DNA of 64,000 nucleotides from DASPNH01 sp035626675 (GCA_035626675.1 DASPNH010000102.1:1-64000), one strand, 5' to 3'. Counted from the first letter of the stretch, positions 28,880-40,480 are shown. Notes: generated from the sequence alone by a model not told the origin. A program made the numbers and translations.

Positions 28880-29008
28880 GCCGTGGCCACCGCACGCACC
28901 GCGAACGCGCTGGCCACCGCACGCACCGCGAACGGCGTTGCCGCCGCACGCAACGTGAAGGCGCTGGCCACCGCGCGCAACGTGAAGGCGACTGCCGCCG
29001 CAAGGCGG
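28880..29008 (+). repeat. 27-bp tandem repeat between mtoX and the SCO gene
   Basis: Four full units (28880, 28907, 28934, 28961) and a partial fifth (28988). The units encode nine residues each in frame with the downstream SCO gene, for example ALATARTAN and ALATARNVK. The frame is open from before the mtoX stop, so the block could encode a cationic N-terminal tail or be untranslated leader. Confidence 0.85.
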
Positions 29009-29017
29009 CTCTCGTTC

Positions 29018-29719
29018 GTGCTGCCGCCACGCCGCGCTCGGGCGCGGGGCATGGTCGCAGCCGCGGTCGGCATCGTGCTGAGCGCGGGCGTTGCCGCGGC
29101 CAACCCGCAGGTCCGCACCAACGACCCCATCGCCGCGCCCGGCTGGGAAGAGCTCTCCTTCCCTGCGCCGCTTCCTGGAACCTATGAGCTTCCGCCGCTC
29201 GGCGATGCCGCCGGCGGCAACGTGGTCGACAGCGACGGAACGCGGCGAACCCTGGCCGAGCTCATGGCGGGACGGATCGTGGTAATGGCCTTCGTCTACC
29301 GCTCCTGCCCCGATCGCAATGGCTGTCCGCTGGCCAACTTCGTCATGTCCAAGGTGCGCGACGCCGTCGGAGCCGACACCGGCCTGCAGCAGCGCGTGCG
29401 GCTTCTGTCGCTGAGCCTCGACCCGGCTCGCGACCGTCCCGAGAAGATGGCCGAGCTCGCCAAGGCCCTGGTGCGGCCGAGCGTGAGCTGGCACTTCCTT
29501 ACCACGGATTCGCCCGAGGCCCTGGCACCGATCCTGGAGTCCTACGGTCAGAGCATTCGCCACGACGTCGACCAGGACGGCAAGCCTCTGGCTACCATCT
29601 CGCACGTCCTGCGCGTGTTCCTGATCGATGCGCGAGGACGGATCCGCAACATCTACTCGTCCTCCTACCTGCACGCCCAAACCGTCCTGGCCGACATTCG
29701 AACGCTGGCGGCGGAGTGA
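29018..29719 (+). CDS. SCO1/SenC family protein
   Basis: About 233 residues: a basic n-region (LPPRRARARG), a hydrophobic segment ending GVAAA, then a thioredoxin-like SCO domain. SCO proteins deliver copper or reduce thiols in the periplasm. The usual CPxxC pair appears here as SCPDRNGC, a C-X5-C spacing, and the His ligand is in ISHVLRVFLID. I choose the GTG at 29018 because it supplies the positive n-region; ATG 29051 is the alternative, and the frame is open much further upstream through the 27-bp repeat. Directly behind mtoX, it probably loads copper into that enzyme. Confidence 0.82.
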   Translation: MLPPRRARARGMVAAAVGIVLSAGVAAANPQVRTNDPIAAPGWEELSFPAPLPGTYELPPLGDAAGGNVVDSDGTRRTLAELMAGRIVVMAFVYRSCPDRNGCPLANFVMSKVRDAVGADTGLQQRVRLLSLSLDPARDRPEKMAELAKALVRPSVSWHFLTTDSPEALAPILESYGQSIRHDVDQDGKPLATISHVLRVFLIDARGRIRNIYSSSYLHAQTVLADIRTLAAE

Positions 29720-29804
29720 GGCAGAGGCGGGCCGAGCGCACTACTGCCACGTGCCTTCGCCGCCATCGGCCGTACGGTCGTTGCCGCCTGGCCGAACCGC
29801 GCGT

Positions 29805-30101
29805 TCAGCGCTTTGTGCGCTCGTGCACCGATTCGACGTCCGCCAGCGTGTCGCTCATGAACGAGAGCATCTGTTCACGGCCGGCAAAGCGCGCCTGCCG
29901 GCCGGACACCAGATGCTCGATCTGGCCGACCAGCATCCCGGCGCCAAAATCGGTGTCGCGTCCCAGCTGGACGAGAAAGGCGTAGTCGGACGGGAGCGGC
30001 GCCAGTGGCCGAGCTTCGAGCGCGCCTGCGTCCGGTGAGACCGGTTCGGCAAGGGTGTCCGGCGCGCTATCCGCGGCTGCGACAACGTTCTTGGCTTCCA
30101 T
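29805..30101 (-). CDS. Small protein of unknown function, divergent from the regulator
   Basis: 98 residues. The N-terminal half is Ala/Pro-rich and probably disordered. The C-terminal half is compact: DYAFLVQLGRDTDFGAGM, then VGQIEHLVSGRQARF and EQMLSFMSDTLADV. I have a loose memory of similar 'LVQ...G.veH..SG....F......L..F' small proteins next to regulators, but can name no function. The ATG at 30101 is 70 bp from the start of the large regulator on the other strand. The 35-bp site at 30132 sits between them, so both could be under the same control. Confidence 0.7.
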   Translation of the reverse strand: MEAKNVVAAADSAPDTLAEPVSPDAGALEARPLAPLPSDYAFLVQLGRDTDFGAGMLVGQIEHLVSGRQARFAGREQMLSFMSDTLADVESVHERTKR

Positions 30102-30131
30102 GGCGCGGGTGTAACCCGGAGACGGCCACGC

Positions 30132-30166
30132 AGTCTCGTAAGTCCGATATAAGTTTTCTATAAGGC
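30132..30166 (+). promoter_or_regulatory. Direct-repeat site upstream of the regulator (11-bp phase)
   Basis: Three hexamers with exact 11-bp periodicity: CGTAAG (30137), TATAAG (30148), TATAAG (30159). Tandem half-sites at about 11 bp are typical for OmpR/PhoB-type winged helices, the fold at the N-terminus of the adjacent gene. The third hexamer overlaps the AAGG ribosome site of that gene. A matching copy lies at 33107-33141 in the opposite orientation. Confidence 0.65.
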
Positions 30167-30170
30167 ACCG

Positions 30171-33104
30171 ATGAAGACGCCGAAGGCCCGGCTCGCGCGC
30201 ATGCCCGACCAAGCAGCCGTCTTCGGCCCGTTTCGCCTCGATCCCGGCAGCGGGCAGCTGAAACGCGGAAGCGAGGTCCTGCACCTTCGGCCCAAGAGCT
30301 GGGAGCTGCTGTGCCTTCTCGTCGCCAATCCCGGCGTTCTGCTGAGCAAGGAAGAGATCCTGGCCGAGATCTGGGAGGACGCGGTCGTCGGCGACACGAT
30401 GCCCAGCATTTCTGTGGCGGAGCTGCGCCGGGCATTGCGCGACGACGCCAGGCATCCCGCCTACATCGAGACCGTCCATGGTCGCGGCTTCCGATTCGTC
30501 GGCGCGCTCGCTGCGGCGACGAAAGCGCGGCCGTCGCCGGATGTCGCCCAGGAATCTACTGAAGCAGGCGCCGCGGCCGCCCCGTTCGTCGGGCGTCGCG
30601 GCGAGCTCGCAAGCCTGGAGGCGCTGGCATCGCAAAGCGACCCGGGATGCCGCATCGCGCTGGTTTCGGGCGAGGCCGGCATCGGCAAGACGACACTGGT
30701 CGAGCAGTTCGCGAATCTCATGCAGATCGAGGGCGCCAGATCGCAGCGTCCCTACCTGTTCGGGCGCGGCCAGTGCCTGGCCCATTTCGGCCGCGGCTAT
30801 CCCTACCTGCCGGTGCTCGGTGCGCTTCAGACCATGAGCCAGGCACGCGCCGACGTGCTTCCGCTGCTGCGAGCCGTGGCACCGAGCTGGCTGTCCCGCT
30901 TGCCATCGCTGATGACGGCGGAGGATGGCCAAGAGCTGCGCTCGCGCACTGCCGCCGCTTCACCGGGAACGATCGTCGAAGAGATGCTCGCGCTGCTTCG
31001 CGGTCTTGGTCCGGTGGTCTGGATTCTCGAGGATCTTCACTGGGCCGACGAGGCCACGCTCGAGCTCATCGAGATGGCGGCGGAGAACTTCGCGCTCACC
31101 GAGTTCCGGCTCATCGGTACGTTGCGTCTGGCCGAAGCGGTTGCCGATGCTCGCGGGATCGCGCGCACTCGCCGCGAGCTGAAACGGCGCGGGCGCTGTC
31201 GCGAGTTCGTCCTGGATGGTCTGACCGAAAGCGACGTCGCGCAGTTCCTGGCCGAGCGCTTTCCTGGCATGGCGTATCCGCTCTGGCTCGCAGGCCGGCT
31301 TCTGGCGCATACCAACGGCAATCCGTTCTTCCTGGTGCAGACAGTCAACCATCTGATCGCCGCCGGCGTGCTGCCGCTGGCAACGAACTGGAGCCCGACG
31401 CACGAAGCGGACCTTGGCCGGGCGCTCGATTCGATTCCGGAGACGCTCCGCGAGCTGGTGCAGGAAGATATCGCCGCGCTCGCCGAGGACGAGCGCAGGG
31501 TTCTCGGCGCAGCCAGCCTTGCCGGCCTGGAAATGGACGCCGCCACGGTGGCGCTGGCTCTGGATGCACCTGTTACCGATGTGGACGTGACGTGCACGGA
31601 GCTGGCGCGGAAGAGCGCGCTGCTGGTTCGTCTCGGCGACAGCGACTGGCCGAACGGCATCGTCAGCGGTCGCTACGGTTTCGGCCACGCCTTGTACCAG
31701 AAGGTTCTCTACGAGGATCAGGCGCCGTCGGCGCGAAGGGCCGCGCACTGCCGCATCGGCGAAGGCCTGGCTGCGGCATTCGGTGAGCGGGCCGTGGAGA
31801 TCGCTGCCATCCTCGCCGACCACTTCGAGCGCGGCGGCGACGCGGGTCGGGCGGTGAGCCAGCATCGTATGGCGGCGCGCGATTCGAGCCGGCGCCACGC
31901 CTCGCGCGACGCCGCATTCCATCTTCGCCGCGCGCTGGCGCTACTGCCCGGGAGCGCGGATCTGCAGGTGCAGGAAGGCGCCATCCTGCGCGAGCTCGGC
32001 ACGGTGCTGCCGGCGCTGCAGGGATTCCGTGATCCGGATCTGACCGCGCTGTACATGCGTGCGCGCACGCTGCAGGCCGCCGGCGCCGATGCCAGCGGCG
32101 AGCTCATGTCGATGGCGGGCCTGCTGCTGGCCAACCTCATGCAACGCAGGCCGCAACCGGCCGAAGACATCGCACGCGAGCTCCTCGAAATGACTGCCAC
32201 TCGAGCTGACGCAGGCAACCGTGCTTACGCCGAGATGCTCATGGGCGCCGTGCTGTATCACCGCGGAGACCTGCCGGGCACCATCGATCACGCGCAGCGT
32301 TCGATCGATGTGGCGCCGCCGGGCCTGACGCTCGGGCCGATCGACCACGCGTGCTCGGCGCTGAGCATGGGCGGAGCCGCGCTGTGGCAGGCCGGCAGAC
32401 CCGACGATGGCCTGGCCAATGCGCTCCATGCTCTGGCCAAGGCTCGCAACGCCGACCCGTTCAACCTGGTGATCACGCTCCAGCCGCTGGCGGCCATCCA
32501 TCACTGGCGCGGCGACGCGGCAGCGCTCGAAGCGGTCTGCGCCGAGCTGGCGCGATGCGTTGCCGAACAGGGCATCATCCAGGCGCAGGCCTGCGCGGAT
32601 CTGCTGGTTGCCTGGGTGCTCATGGAAGCGGGCCAGGATGATGCCGCCGCGAACAAGGCGAAAGACGGCCTGGCGGCACTGCGCACCCACGGGACGATGA
32701 TGCAGTCGGTGTACCTGATCACCGTGGCCGTCGACGTTTTCGTCGCTGCCGGCCGCGCGATGCAGGCCCTGGCGCTGCTCGACGAGGCCGCTGCCCTGAT
32801 CGAAGAGGGCGCGGCGCGCTGGTGGGAACCGGAGCTCTACCGGTGGCGGGCGGTCGTGCTGAACGTCGCCGATGGCCACGGCGCGCGCCAGGAGATCGAG
32901 ACGTCGCTGCAACGCTCGCTCGACCTGGCGACCGAGCAGGGGTCGCGCTCGCTACGGCTGCGTACCGCGATGACGATGGCCGAAGTCGGGCGGCCAGGCA
33001 GAGGCAAGCGTGAATCGCGCCAGCGAATCGAGACTGCGCTTCAGGCGATCCGCGGCGGGGAGACCACGCGCGACGTCCGGCGCGCGCGCGCGATGCTCGC
33101 CTAG
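30171..33104 (+). CDS. Winged-helix (OmpR/CadC-type) transcriptional regulator with AAA ATPase and TPR-like repeats
   Basis: A 977-residue one-component regulator. Residues about 15-112 are a trans_reg_C winged helix (FGPFRLDPGSGQL, LRPKSWELLCLLV, YIETVHGRGFRFVG). Residues about 138-420 are a STAND/AAA ATPase: FVGRRGEL, Walker A GEAGIGKTT (167-175) and Walker B VVWILEDLHWADE. The remainder is helical and TPR-like, probably the sensing part. STAND regulators oligomerise on binding ligand. No transmembrane segment. The ATG at 30171 is 4 bp beyond the operator-like site. The matching site after its stop codon (33107) suggests autoregulation and control of the next gene. Confidence 0.92.
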   Translation: MKTPKARLARMPDQAAVFGPFRLDPGSGQLKRGSEVLHLRPKSWELLCLLVANPGVLLSKEEILAEIWEDAVVGDTMPSISVAELRRALRDDARHPAYIETVHGRGFRFVGALAAATKARPSPDVAQESTEAGAAAAPFVGRRGELASLEALASQSDPGCRIALVSGEAGIGKTTLVEQFANLMQIEGARSQRPYLFGRGQCLAHFGRGYPYLPVLGALQTMSQARADVLPLLRAVAPSWLSRLPSLMTAEDGQELRSRTAAASPGTIVEEMLALLRGLGPVVWILEDLHWADEATLELIEMAAENFALTEFRLIGTLRLAEAVADARGIARTRRELKRRGRCREFVLDGLTESDVAQFLAERFPGMAYPLWLAGRLLAHTNGNPFFLVQTVNHLIAAGVLPLATNWSPTHEADLGRALDSIPETLRELVQEDIAALAEDERRVLGAASLAGLEMDAATVALALDAPVTDVDVTCTELARKSALLVRLGDSDWPNGIVSGRYGFGHALYQKVLYEDQAPSARRAAHCRIGEGLAAAFGERAVEIAAILADHFERGGDAGRAVSQHRMAARDSSRRHASRDAAFHLRRALALLPGSADLQVQEGAILRELGTVLPALQGFRDPDLTALYMRARTLQAAGADASGELMSMAGLLLANLMQRRPQPAEDIARELLEMTATRADAGNRAYAEMLMGAVLYHRGDLPGTIDHAQRSIDVAPPGLTLGPIDHACSALSMGGAALWQAGRPDDGLANALHALAKARNADPFNLVITLQPLAAIHHWRGDAAALEAVCAELARCVAEQGIIQAQACADLLVAWVLMEAGQDDAAANKAKDGLAALRTHGTMMQSVYLITVAVDVFVAAGRAMQALALLDEAAALIEEGAARWWEPELYRWRAVVLNVADGHGARQEIETSLQRSLDLATEQGSRSLRLRTAMTMAEVGRPGRGKRESRQRIETALQAIRGGETTRDVRRARAMLA

Positions 33105-33106
33105 CA

Positions 33107-33141
33107 GGCTTGTACGAAACTTATACGAGAGTTTCGAGACT
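33107..33141 (-). promoter_or_regulatory. Second copy of the 11-bp-phased site, inverted
   Basis: Read on the minus strand, 26 of 35 bases match 30132-30166. The hexamers are CGAAAC (33131), TATAAG (33120) and TACAAG (33109), again 11 bp apart. It starts 2 bp after the regulator stop codon and about 80 bp before the next gene (33224). Confidence 0.65.
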
Positions 33142-33223
33142 CCCCTGCGATGGCCGCGTTAGAACGCGGCTTGCCGTTCGCGTTCCGTCAGTCATTTCGT
33201 CGAACGGCCGTGGGGAGAAGTTC

Positions 33224-34852
33224 ATGAAGACTTTCGCCGGCCTCGTCTCGTCCGTCCTGCTGCTGAGTTGCGTCGATGGTGCATCTGCCCAGCAGACCAA
33301 GGATCAGCAGAAGTGCCTCAACCAGATGAACGGCGCCGGCATCAAGCTGGCCGCCCAGGCCGCTGGCGTCACGCGCGGCTGCATGGCCGCCTACTCGGCG
33401 ATCGGCAGCGGCGGCGAGGGCGGCCCCAGTGCCGAGGCCTGCATCGCCGCCGACGCCAAGGGCAAGATCGCCAAGGCGCAGGCAAAGGTCGCGGGCGCGG
33501 CGGACAAGCACTGCACGACCGAATATCCGACGATCGCCGAGCATGCCGGCCCCGACTCGCACGCAGCGGCGGTCAGCGCAGCTGCAACGGCCGCGGTCGC
33601 CGACCTGCACCACGACCTCTTCGGAAGGTCGCTCGATACCGGGCTGTTCTGCGAGAACGGTGACGATGCATGCAAGTGCAGAGGGCAGATCGCCACGCAG
33701 GCCGGCAAGCTCACCTCGGCCATGGGCAAGGTCTGGCTCGCCTGCAAGAAGTCGATGCTTTCCGAAAAGGGGCCGGTGCCCGGCGGGGCGACCTCGGACT
33801 CCGACATCGCCGCCTGTCTGACCGGAAGCGCGGCCGATCCGGATACGGCCGGATCCTCCGTGCACGAGAACTCCGTTGGCGCCGACTCCACCATCGGCGC
33901 CGTCGTGGCCAAGCTGCAGGACAAGGCCGCCGACGTATGCGCATCGCTCACGCGTGATCCGTTCGACGGCGACGGCGCCACCGGCGACTCGGTCGGCAGC
34001 GATACCGACTGTGCCGGCTTCGCGGGGCCCACGGGCTCGGAGAATTGGGCCGCCTTCGCTTCGTGTGTGGAAGTGCGCGCGCGCTGCCGCTTCTGCAGCA
34101 TGGTCAACGCGTTCGACAATCTGACGGTCGATTGCGACCTCTTCGACGATGGCGCCGACAACGGCACCTGCGGCCAGTGCACCCAGCCCGCCGATCCCGT
34201 TGGCGGCTCCTACGAGGACTGCGATCCGACCGGGAACGGCGGCACGTGCGCCCTGACCTGCCATCCCGGATACGTGCTGGCACCGTCCGGCAACGGCCAG
34301 AACGAATGCGCCAGCGGCAACTGGTCAGACGACGAGCACTGCCAGGCGGCACTGTACGTGTTCGTCACCTCGGTGGAGATGACCAACGGAAATCTCGGCG
34401 GACTGGCCGGCGCCGACACTCGATGCAAGAACCGCGCGGAAGCTTCGTCCCTTACCAATCTGCATGGCCGCCAATGGGCCGCCTGGCTGAGCACGAGCAG
34501 CGTCGATGCGAAAAATCGGGTGGAGAACCTGCCGTACGTGCTCGTCGACGGCACGACCGTCGTCGCGCACGACCTCTTCGACCTGATCGACGGGACCCTC
34601 GACAACGGCATCAGCAAGACGGAGCTCGGGACGACGGTGACCAACGCCTTCGTCTATACCGGAACGCTTTCGAACGGCCGCAAGTACTATGACGAGCTCG
34701 AGACCTGCGACGACTGGACCTACAGTGCCCACACCTCGCCCCCCGTCGCCTGGCGCGGCACCAGCGGCGCCAGCGACGCAACCTGGACCGACGACACCGC
34801 CACCGCCTGCGACACACCCAACCGCCTCTACTGCTTCGAGGTCATCCCGTAG
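33224..34852 (+). CDS. Secreted Cys-rich protein with C-terminal DUF1554-type domain
   Basis: 542 residues with a signal peptide (MKTFAGLVSSVLLLSCVDGASA). An N-terminal region to about 270 has widely spaced Cys in Ala/Lys-rich helices (DQQKCLNQMNGAG, CKCRGQIATQAGK). A Cys-rich linker reads like an EGF or sushi-type stretch (CGQCTQPADPVGG, GTCALTCHPGYVL). From about 380 a DUF1554-type lectin-like domain: YVFVTSVEMTNGNLGGLAG, ADTRCKNRA, RQWAAWLS, FVYTGTLSNG and a final RLYCFEV. Such domains are thought to be on surface or secreted proteins. The ATG at 33224 follows a TGGGGAG stretch. It lies downstream of the regulator and its inverted site, so it may be its target. Confidence 0.8.
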   Translation: MKTFAGLVSSVLLLSCVDGASAQQTKDQQKCLNQMNGAGIKLAAQAAGVTRGCMAAYSAIGSGGEGGPSAEACIAADAKGKIAKAQAKVAGAADKHCTTEYPTIAEHAGPDSHAAAVSAAATAAVADLHHDLFGRSLDTGLFCENGDDACKCRGQIATQAGKLTSAMGKVWLACKKSMLSEKGPVPGGATSDSDIAACLTGSAADPDTAGSSVHENSVGADSTIGAVVAKLQDKAADVCASLTRDPFDGDGATGDSVGSDTDCAGFAGPTGSENWAAFASCVEVRARCRFCSMVNAFDNLTVDCDLFDDGADNGTCGQCTQPADPVGGSYEDCDPTGNGGTCALTCHPGYVLAPSGNGQNECASGNWSDDEHCQAALYVFVTSVEMTNGNLGGLAGADTRCKNRAEASSLTNLHGRQWAAWLSTSSVDAKNRVENLPYVLVDGTTVVAHDLFDLIDGTLDNGISKTELGTTVTNAFVYTGTLSNGRKYYDELETCDDWTYSAHTSPPVAWRGTSGASDATWTDDTATACDTPNRLYCFEVIP

Positions 34853-35056
34853 CCCTGCGCAGCCGGACCAGCCGCAAGCGTGCGGGCCCGCTGCGAAAGC
34901 CATTGAGCCGCTCGCCAGCGATCGGCGCCCACGAAGACGGGCCAGCCGAGGCGCCGGGTTCAGGATGGAGTGACGCGGGCTGGGCCCGCCGCAGCGACCC
35001 GCAACGCCGCGGACGCTTCGGGCGCGTTCGGAGCGGTGGGGGCCGGGCGGCGAAGC

Positions 35057-35160
35057 GGGTCCAGCCGCAAGACGCCCGGCGATCGAGGAGCGACGCCCAT
35101 GCGCGTGCAGCCGGACGCGGAGAGTGGGTCAGCCGCAAGGCGCCCGCGATCGAGGAGCGA
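35057..35160 (+). repeat. Direct repeat in the gap before hppA
   Basis: The block GGGTCCAGCCGCAAGACGCC...GATCGAGGAGCGA at 35057-35092 recurs with small changes at 35126-35160, and its first part appears at about 34866. It lies in the 463-bp gap between 34852 and 35316. Apart from this repeat and the hppA promoter I see nothing else in the gap. Confidence 0.75.
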
Positions 35161-35243
35161 AGGCGGGCTGGAGGCCCGTCATAGCGACGCGGAGCCGGGC
35201 AACGCCGCCGATGGCCGGCTATCCCCGTCCGGCAGGGTACGGC

Positions 35244-35271
35244 TCGACTCGACGCGTTACCCTGCTATAAA
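35244..35271 (+). promoter_or_regulatory. hppA: Probable hppA promoter
   Basis: TCGACT (35244-35249) and TATAAA (35266-35271) are separated by 16 bp, 45 bp before the hppA ATG. A sigma-70 type match; the -10 is strong and the -35 moderate. Confidence 0.5.
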
Positions 35272-35315
35272 CCCCCGCCTTCAATCCCGTTTCTTAGCAT
35301 AGAGGACCAGAACCA

Positions 35316-37862
<2,547 letters not shown>

Positions 37863-37910
37863 AGGGCGCTGGGCGCGTCGGCTCAGAACACCGCATTGCG
37901 GACGATAGAG

Positions 37911-37943
37911 CGGCGGTCTTCCCCGGGAGGCCGCCGTTTTTTT
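37911..37943 (+). terminator. Rho-independent terminator of hppA
   Basis: CGGCGG and CCGCCG close a 26-base hairpin whose inner part also pairs, followed by seven T (37937-37943). It lies about 50 bp after the hppA stop. Confidence 0.9.
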
Positions 37944-38014
37944 CATGTCGGCCCTCACTCGCTTCGGCTCGTGCGCCCCCATAAGGACGGGACGAAAGTA
38001 AAGGAGGCGAGTCG

Positions 38015-39797
38015 ATGGTCCGGTCGCGTACGCTTCTGACTCCCATGTTTGCGCTCACACTCCTGTTGCCGGCAGCAGGATCTTCCGCACTGACCCCGGC
38101 CGGAGGCGAGATTGCGGTCCGCGCCGTCCCGCACGACCATTTCTACCCGTCCGGTCGTCGCCACCGCCGACAGCGGCCGCTTCCTGGTGACCTGGCTGGA
38201 GCAGGACACCTCCGTCACCGCGCGATTGTTTTCGCCCATCGGGCAACCGCTGACAGGCGAGCTGGCGATCGGTGGCGGCGCCTTCTGGGATGGGCCCGAG
38301 GCCGCCGTGCTTGCGGACGGACGCTTCCTCGTGGTCTGGGCCGACGGCGAGCTCAAGGCACGCATCATCGATGCGAACGGCCAGCTCGTCGGCGGCACGC
38401 TGACGCTCGGCGATGCCGGATCCGGCACCGAATACAGATGCGACGTAGCGACGCTCAGCGAGGAGCGCTTCATCGTCGCCTGGAACCGCGAGCTCGGCGG
38501 CCAGATCTCGGTGCACGCCAGAACGGTGGATCCTGACGATCCGCTGGCCGCCAGCGAGCTCGAGGTCTTCTCCGCCCAGCAAAACGGCGTCAACGACACC
38601 ATTTACGCTCCCGAGGTCTCGGTCTCGGAGACGGGAGCGTTCGTCGTGACGTGGATCCACAGCCCCATCCCCGTCCGCAACCGGCATTACATTCCGTACG
38701 CGAGGCTCTACGACGACGATCAGCAGCCGGTAACGGCGGCCATTCTTCTCGGCGGTCCTGACGACATCACCAATCGGCCGATGCTGGTGGCCATGACGGC
38801 ATCTGGCGGCTTCTACGTGCTGACGCATGCAACCTCCGCGCTGCCGCCCGTCACGCTTTCGCACTACGATGCCGCCGGTGCACTTACCGATGGCCCGGAC
38901 GCCGTCTGCAGCGCCGATTGCGGGACGCTGCTTGACCTGCGGCCCGACGGCTCGTTCTACCTGGCCGGCCGTACCGACTACCCGAGCACGTTCGCGCAGG
39001 CCTACGATGCGGCCGGCGTGGCCCAGGGTGAGCCCTTGCCGCTCAGCGACGACCTGACTTTGCGGCTCGAAGATCTGAACCTCGAGTTCTCGCAGCAAGG
39101 CAGCGTGATCGCCTCCTACGTCGGCTTCGGCGATGGCACCGAGGAGGCGCTGGTGCGGCGCTTCTGCGACAGCAGCGATTCTTCGTGCTCGATCTGCCCG
39201 GGCTTCGACGATTCCATCGATACCGACGCCGATGCAGTTCCCGACGGCTGCGACCCGTGCACGAACGTCGACGGCCAGCAGACGGCATCGGCGGCGCGCA
39301 CGGTCGCCTCCACCATCTTCCTTGGCCAATCCATTCCCAAGCGCGACGACCGGCTGGAGATCCTCATGGGTTTCGAGCTTCCCGACGGCGCCGGCGGCAT
39401 CGCCGACCTGCCGGTGGCCGCTTCGGGAATGCGCGTCCGCGTCGAGTCGTTCAACGATGCAGCGGTTGCCGACCTCGAGCTGCCCGGGGGGACCTTCGCG
39501 GGAGCCGGAACGCGCGGCTGGCAGACGCGTCCGACGCGCCTGCGGTATCTCGACCGCACGACCGCGCCGGTCAACGGAGTGCGCAAGGTCGTCCTCACCG
39601 AGTTGCCGTCGCTGACCAGCCGGAGCCGCGTGCGCCTCAAGCTCACAGGGTACGCGGGCCGCTACGCCGAGCATTCCGACCTGATGCCGCTTCAGACGAT
39701 CGTTTCGTTCGGCGGAACCGCCGGTGCCGAGTGCGCCGAGGCCGAGTACGTCGAGGAGCAGTGCAGCGCGGAACTGGCGATGCGGTGCGCGTACTAG
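38015..39797 (+). CDS. Secreted beta-repeat protein, N-terminal frameshift
   Basis: The start at 38015 has a perfect AAGGAGG and encodes a signal peptide (MVRSRTLLTPMFALTLLLPA) and GGEIAVRAVPHDHFYPS. The rest of the protein is in the next frame (from about 38155 on: PVVATADSGRFLVTWLEQD to 39797). Removing one G of the GG at 38153-38154 joins them into a normal sequence for proteins of repeated 'GRFLVTW'-type beta blades. Later comes a calcium-binding-like stretch (DTDADAVPDGCDPC). The gene is therefore frameshifted, or the G is an assembly error. An ATG at 38112 in the second frame has no signal peptide. Function unknown. Confidence 0.7.
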
Positions 39798-39850
39798 ACG
39801 CCGACTGAAAAATGGGGTTTCGTTGCCGCGCGCGAGCCGGTGCGCGGTGA

Positions 39851-40480
39851 ATGATGTCCAAACGCACCAGCCGAGACCTCAACCACGCTTCCTATGACGC
39901 CATCGTCTCGGACTGGGATCGGGCGCGGCGCGCGTTCCATGGCCGTGACCGTGAGTACCTGGACCTGGTGCTGGAACCGCTTCGGCCGGGCTCGCACGTC
40001 CTCGATCTCGGCTGCGGCACTGGCCGTCCCAATGCCGCCTACATCCTGGCGCGCGGACACAGGATGACCGGCGTGGATCAGGCCGAAGCACTCCTGCAGC
40101 TCGCCCGCGAACGCTTCCCTGCCGCCGCCTGGGTCCATTCGTCGATCGAGGACTTCCGAGCCGCGAGCAGCTTCGACGCCGTCGTGTGCTGGGACGCCCT
40201 GTTTCACATCGAGCGCGACAGTCACGAGGATCTGATTACGCGCATGGCCCAGATGCTCGTGCCCGGCGGCCGCCTGCTTCTTACCGCCGGTGGTTCGGTG
40301 AATTCCGCCTTCACCGACACGATGTTCGGACAGACGTTCTTCTACGACAGCCATCCGCCGGGCGTGGAACGCGAGCTGGTCGAACGTGCTGGATGCGAAA
40401 TCGTGCTCGGAGCGTACCTGAATCTGCCGACATCGGGGCGGGAGAAGGGACGCTACGTCATCGTTGCGCGGCGCATCTGA
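39851..40480 (+). CDS. Class I SAM-dependent methyltransferase
   Basis: 209 residues. The SAM-binding motif I is VLDLGCGTGRPN, the acidic motif is TGVDQ, and FDAVVCWDALFHIER and MLVPGGRLLLTAGG are the later strands. The start MMSKRTSRDLNHASYDAI has two ATG codons (39851, 39854). The substrate cannot be told; the type resembles SAM methyltransferases acting on small molecules. It stands alone, between the frameshifted protein and the P450. Confidence 0.9.
   Translation: MMSKRTSRDLNHASYDAIVSDWDRARRAFHGRDREYLDLVLEPLRPGSHVLDLGCGTGRPNAAYILARGHRMTGVDQAEALLQLARERFPAAAWVHSSIEDFRAASSFDAVVCWDALFHIERDSHEDLITRMAQMLVPGGRLLLTAGGSVNSAFTDTMFGQTFFYDSHPPGVERELVERAGCEIVLGAYLNLPTSGREKGRYVIVARRI

Noticed and set aside
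28880..29008. CRISPR-like array
   Set aside because: The 27-bp units are contiguous with no spacers and diverge gradually, so it is a simple tandem repeat.
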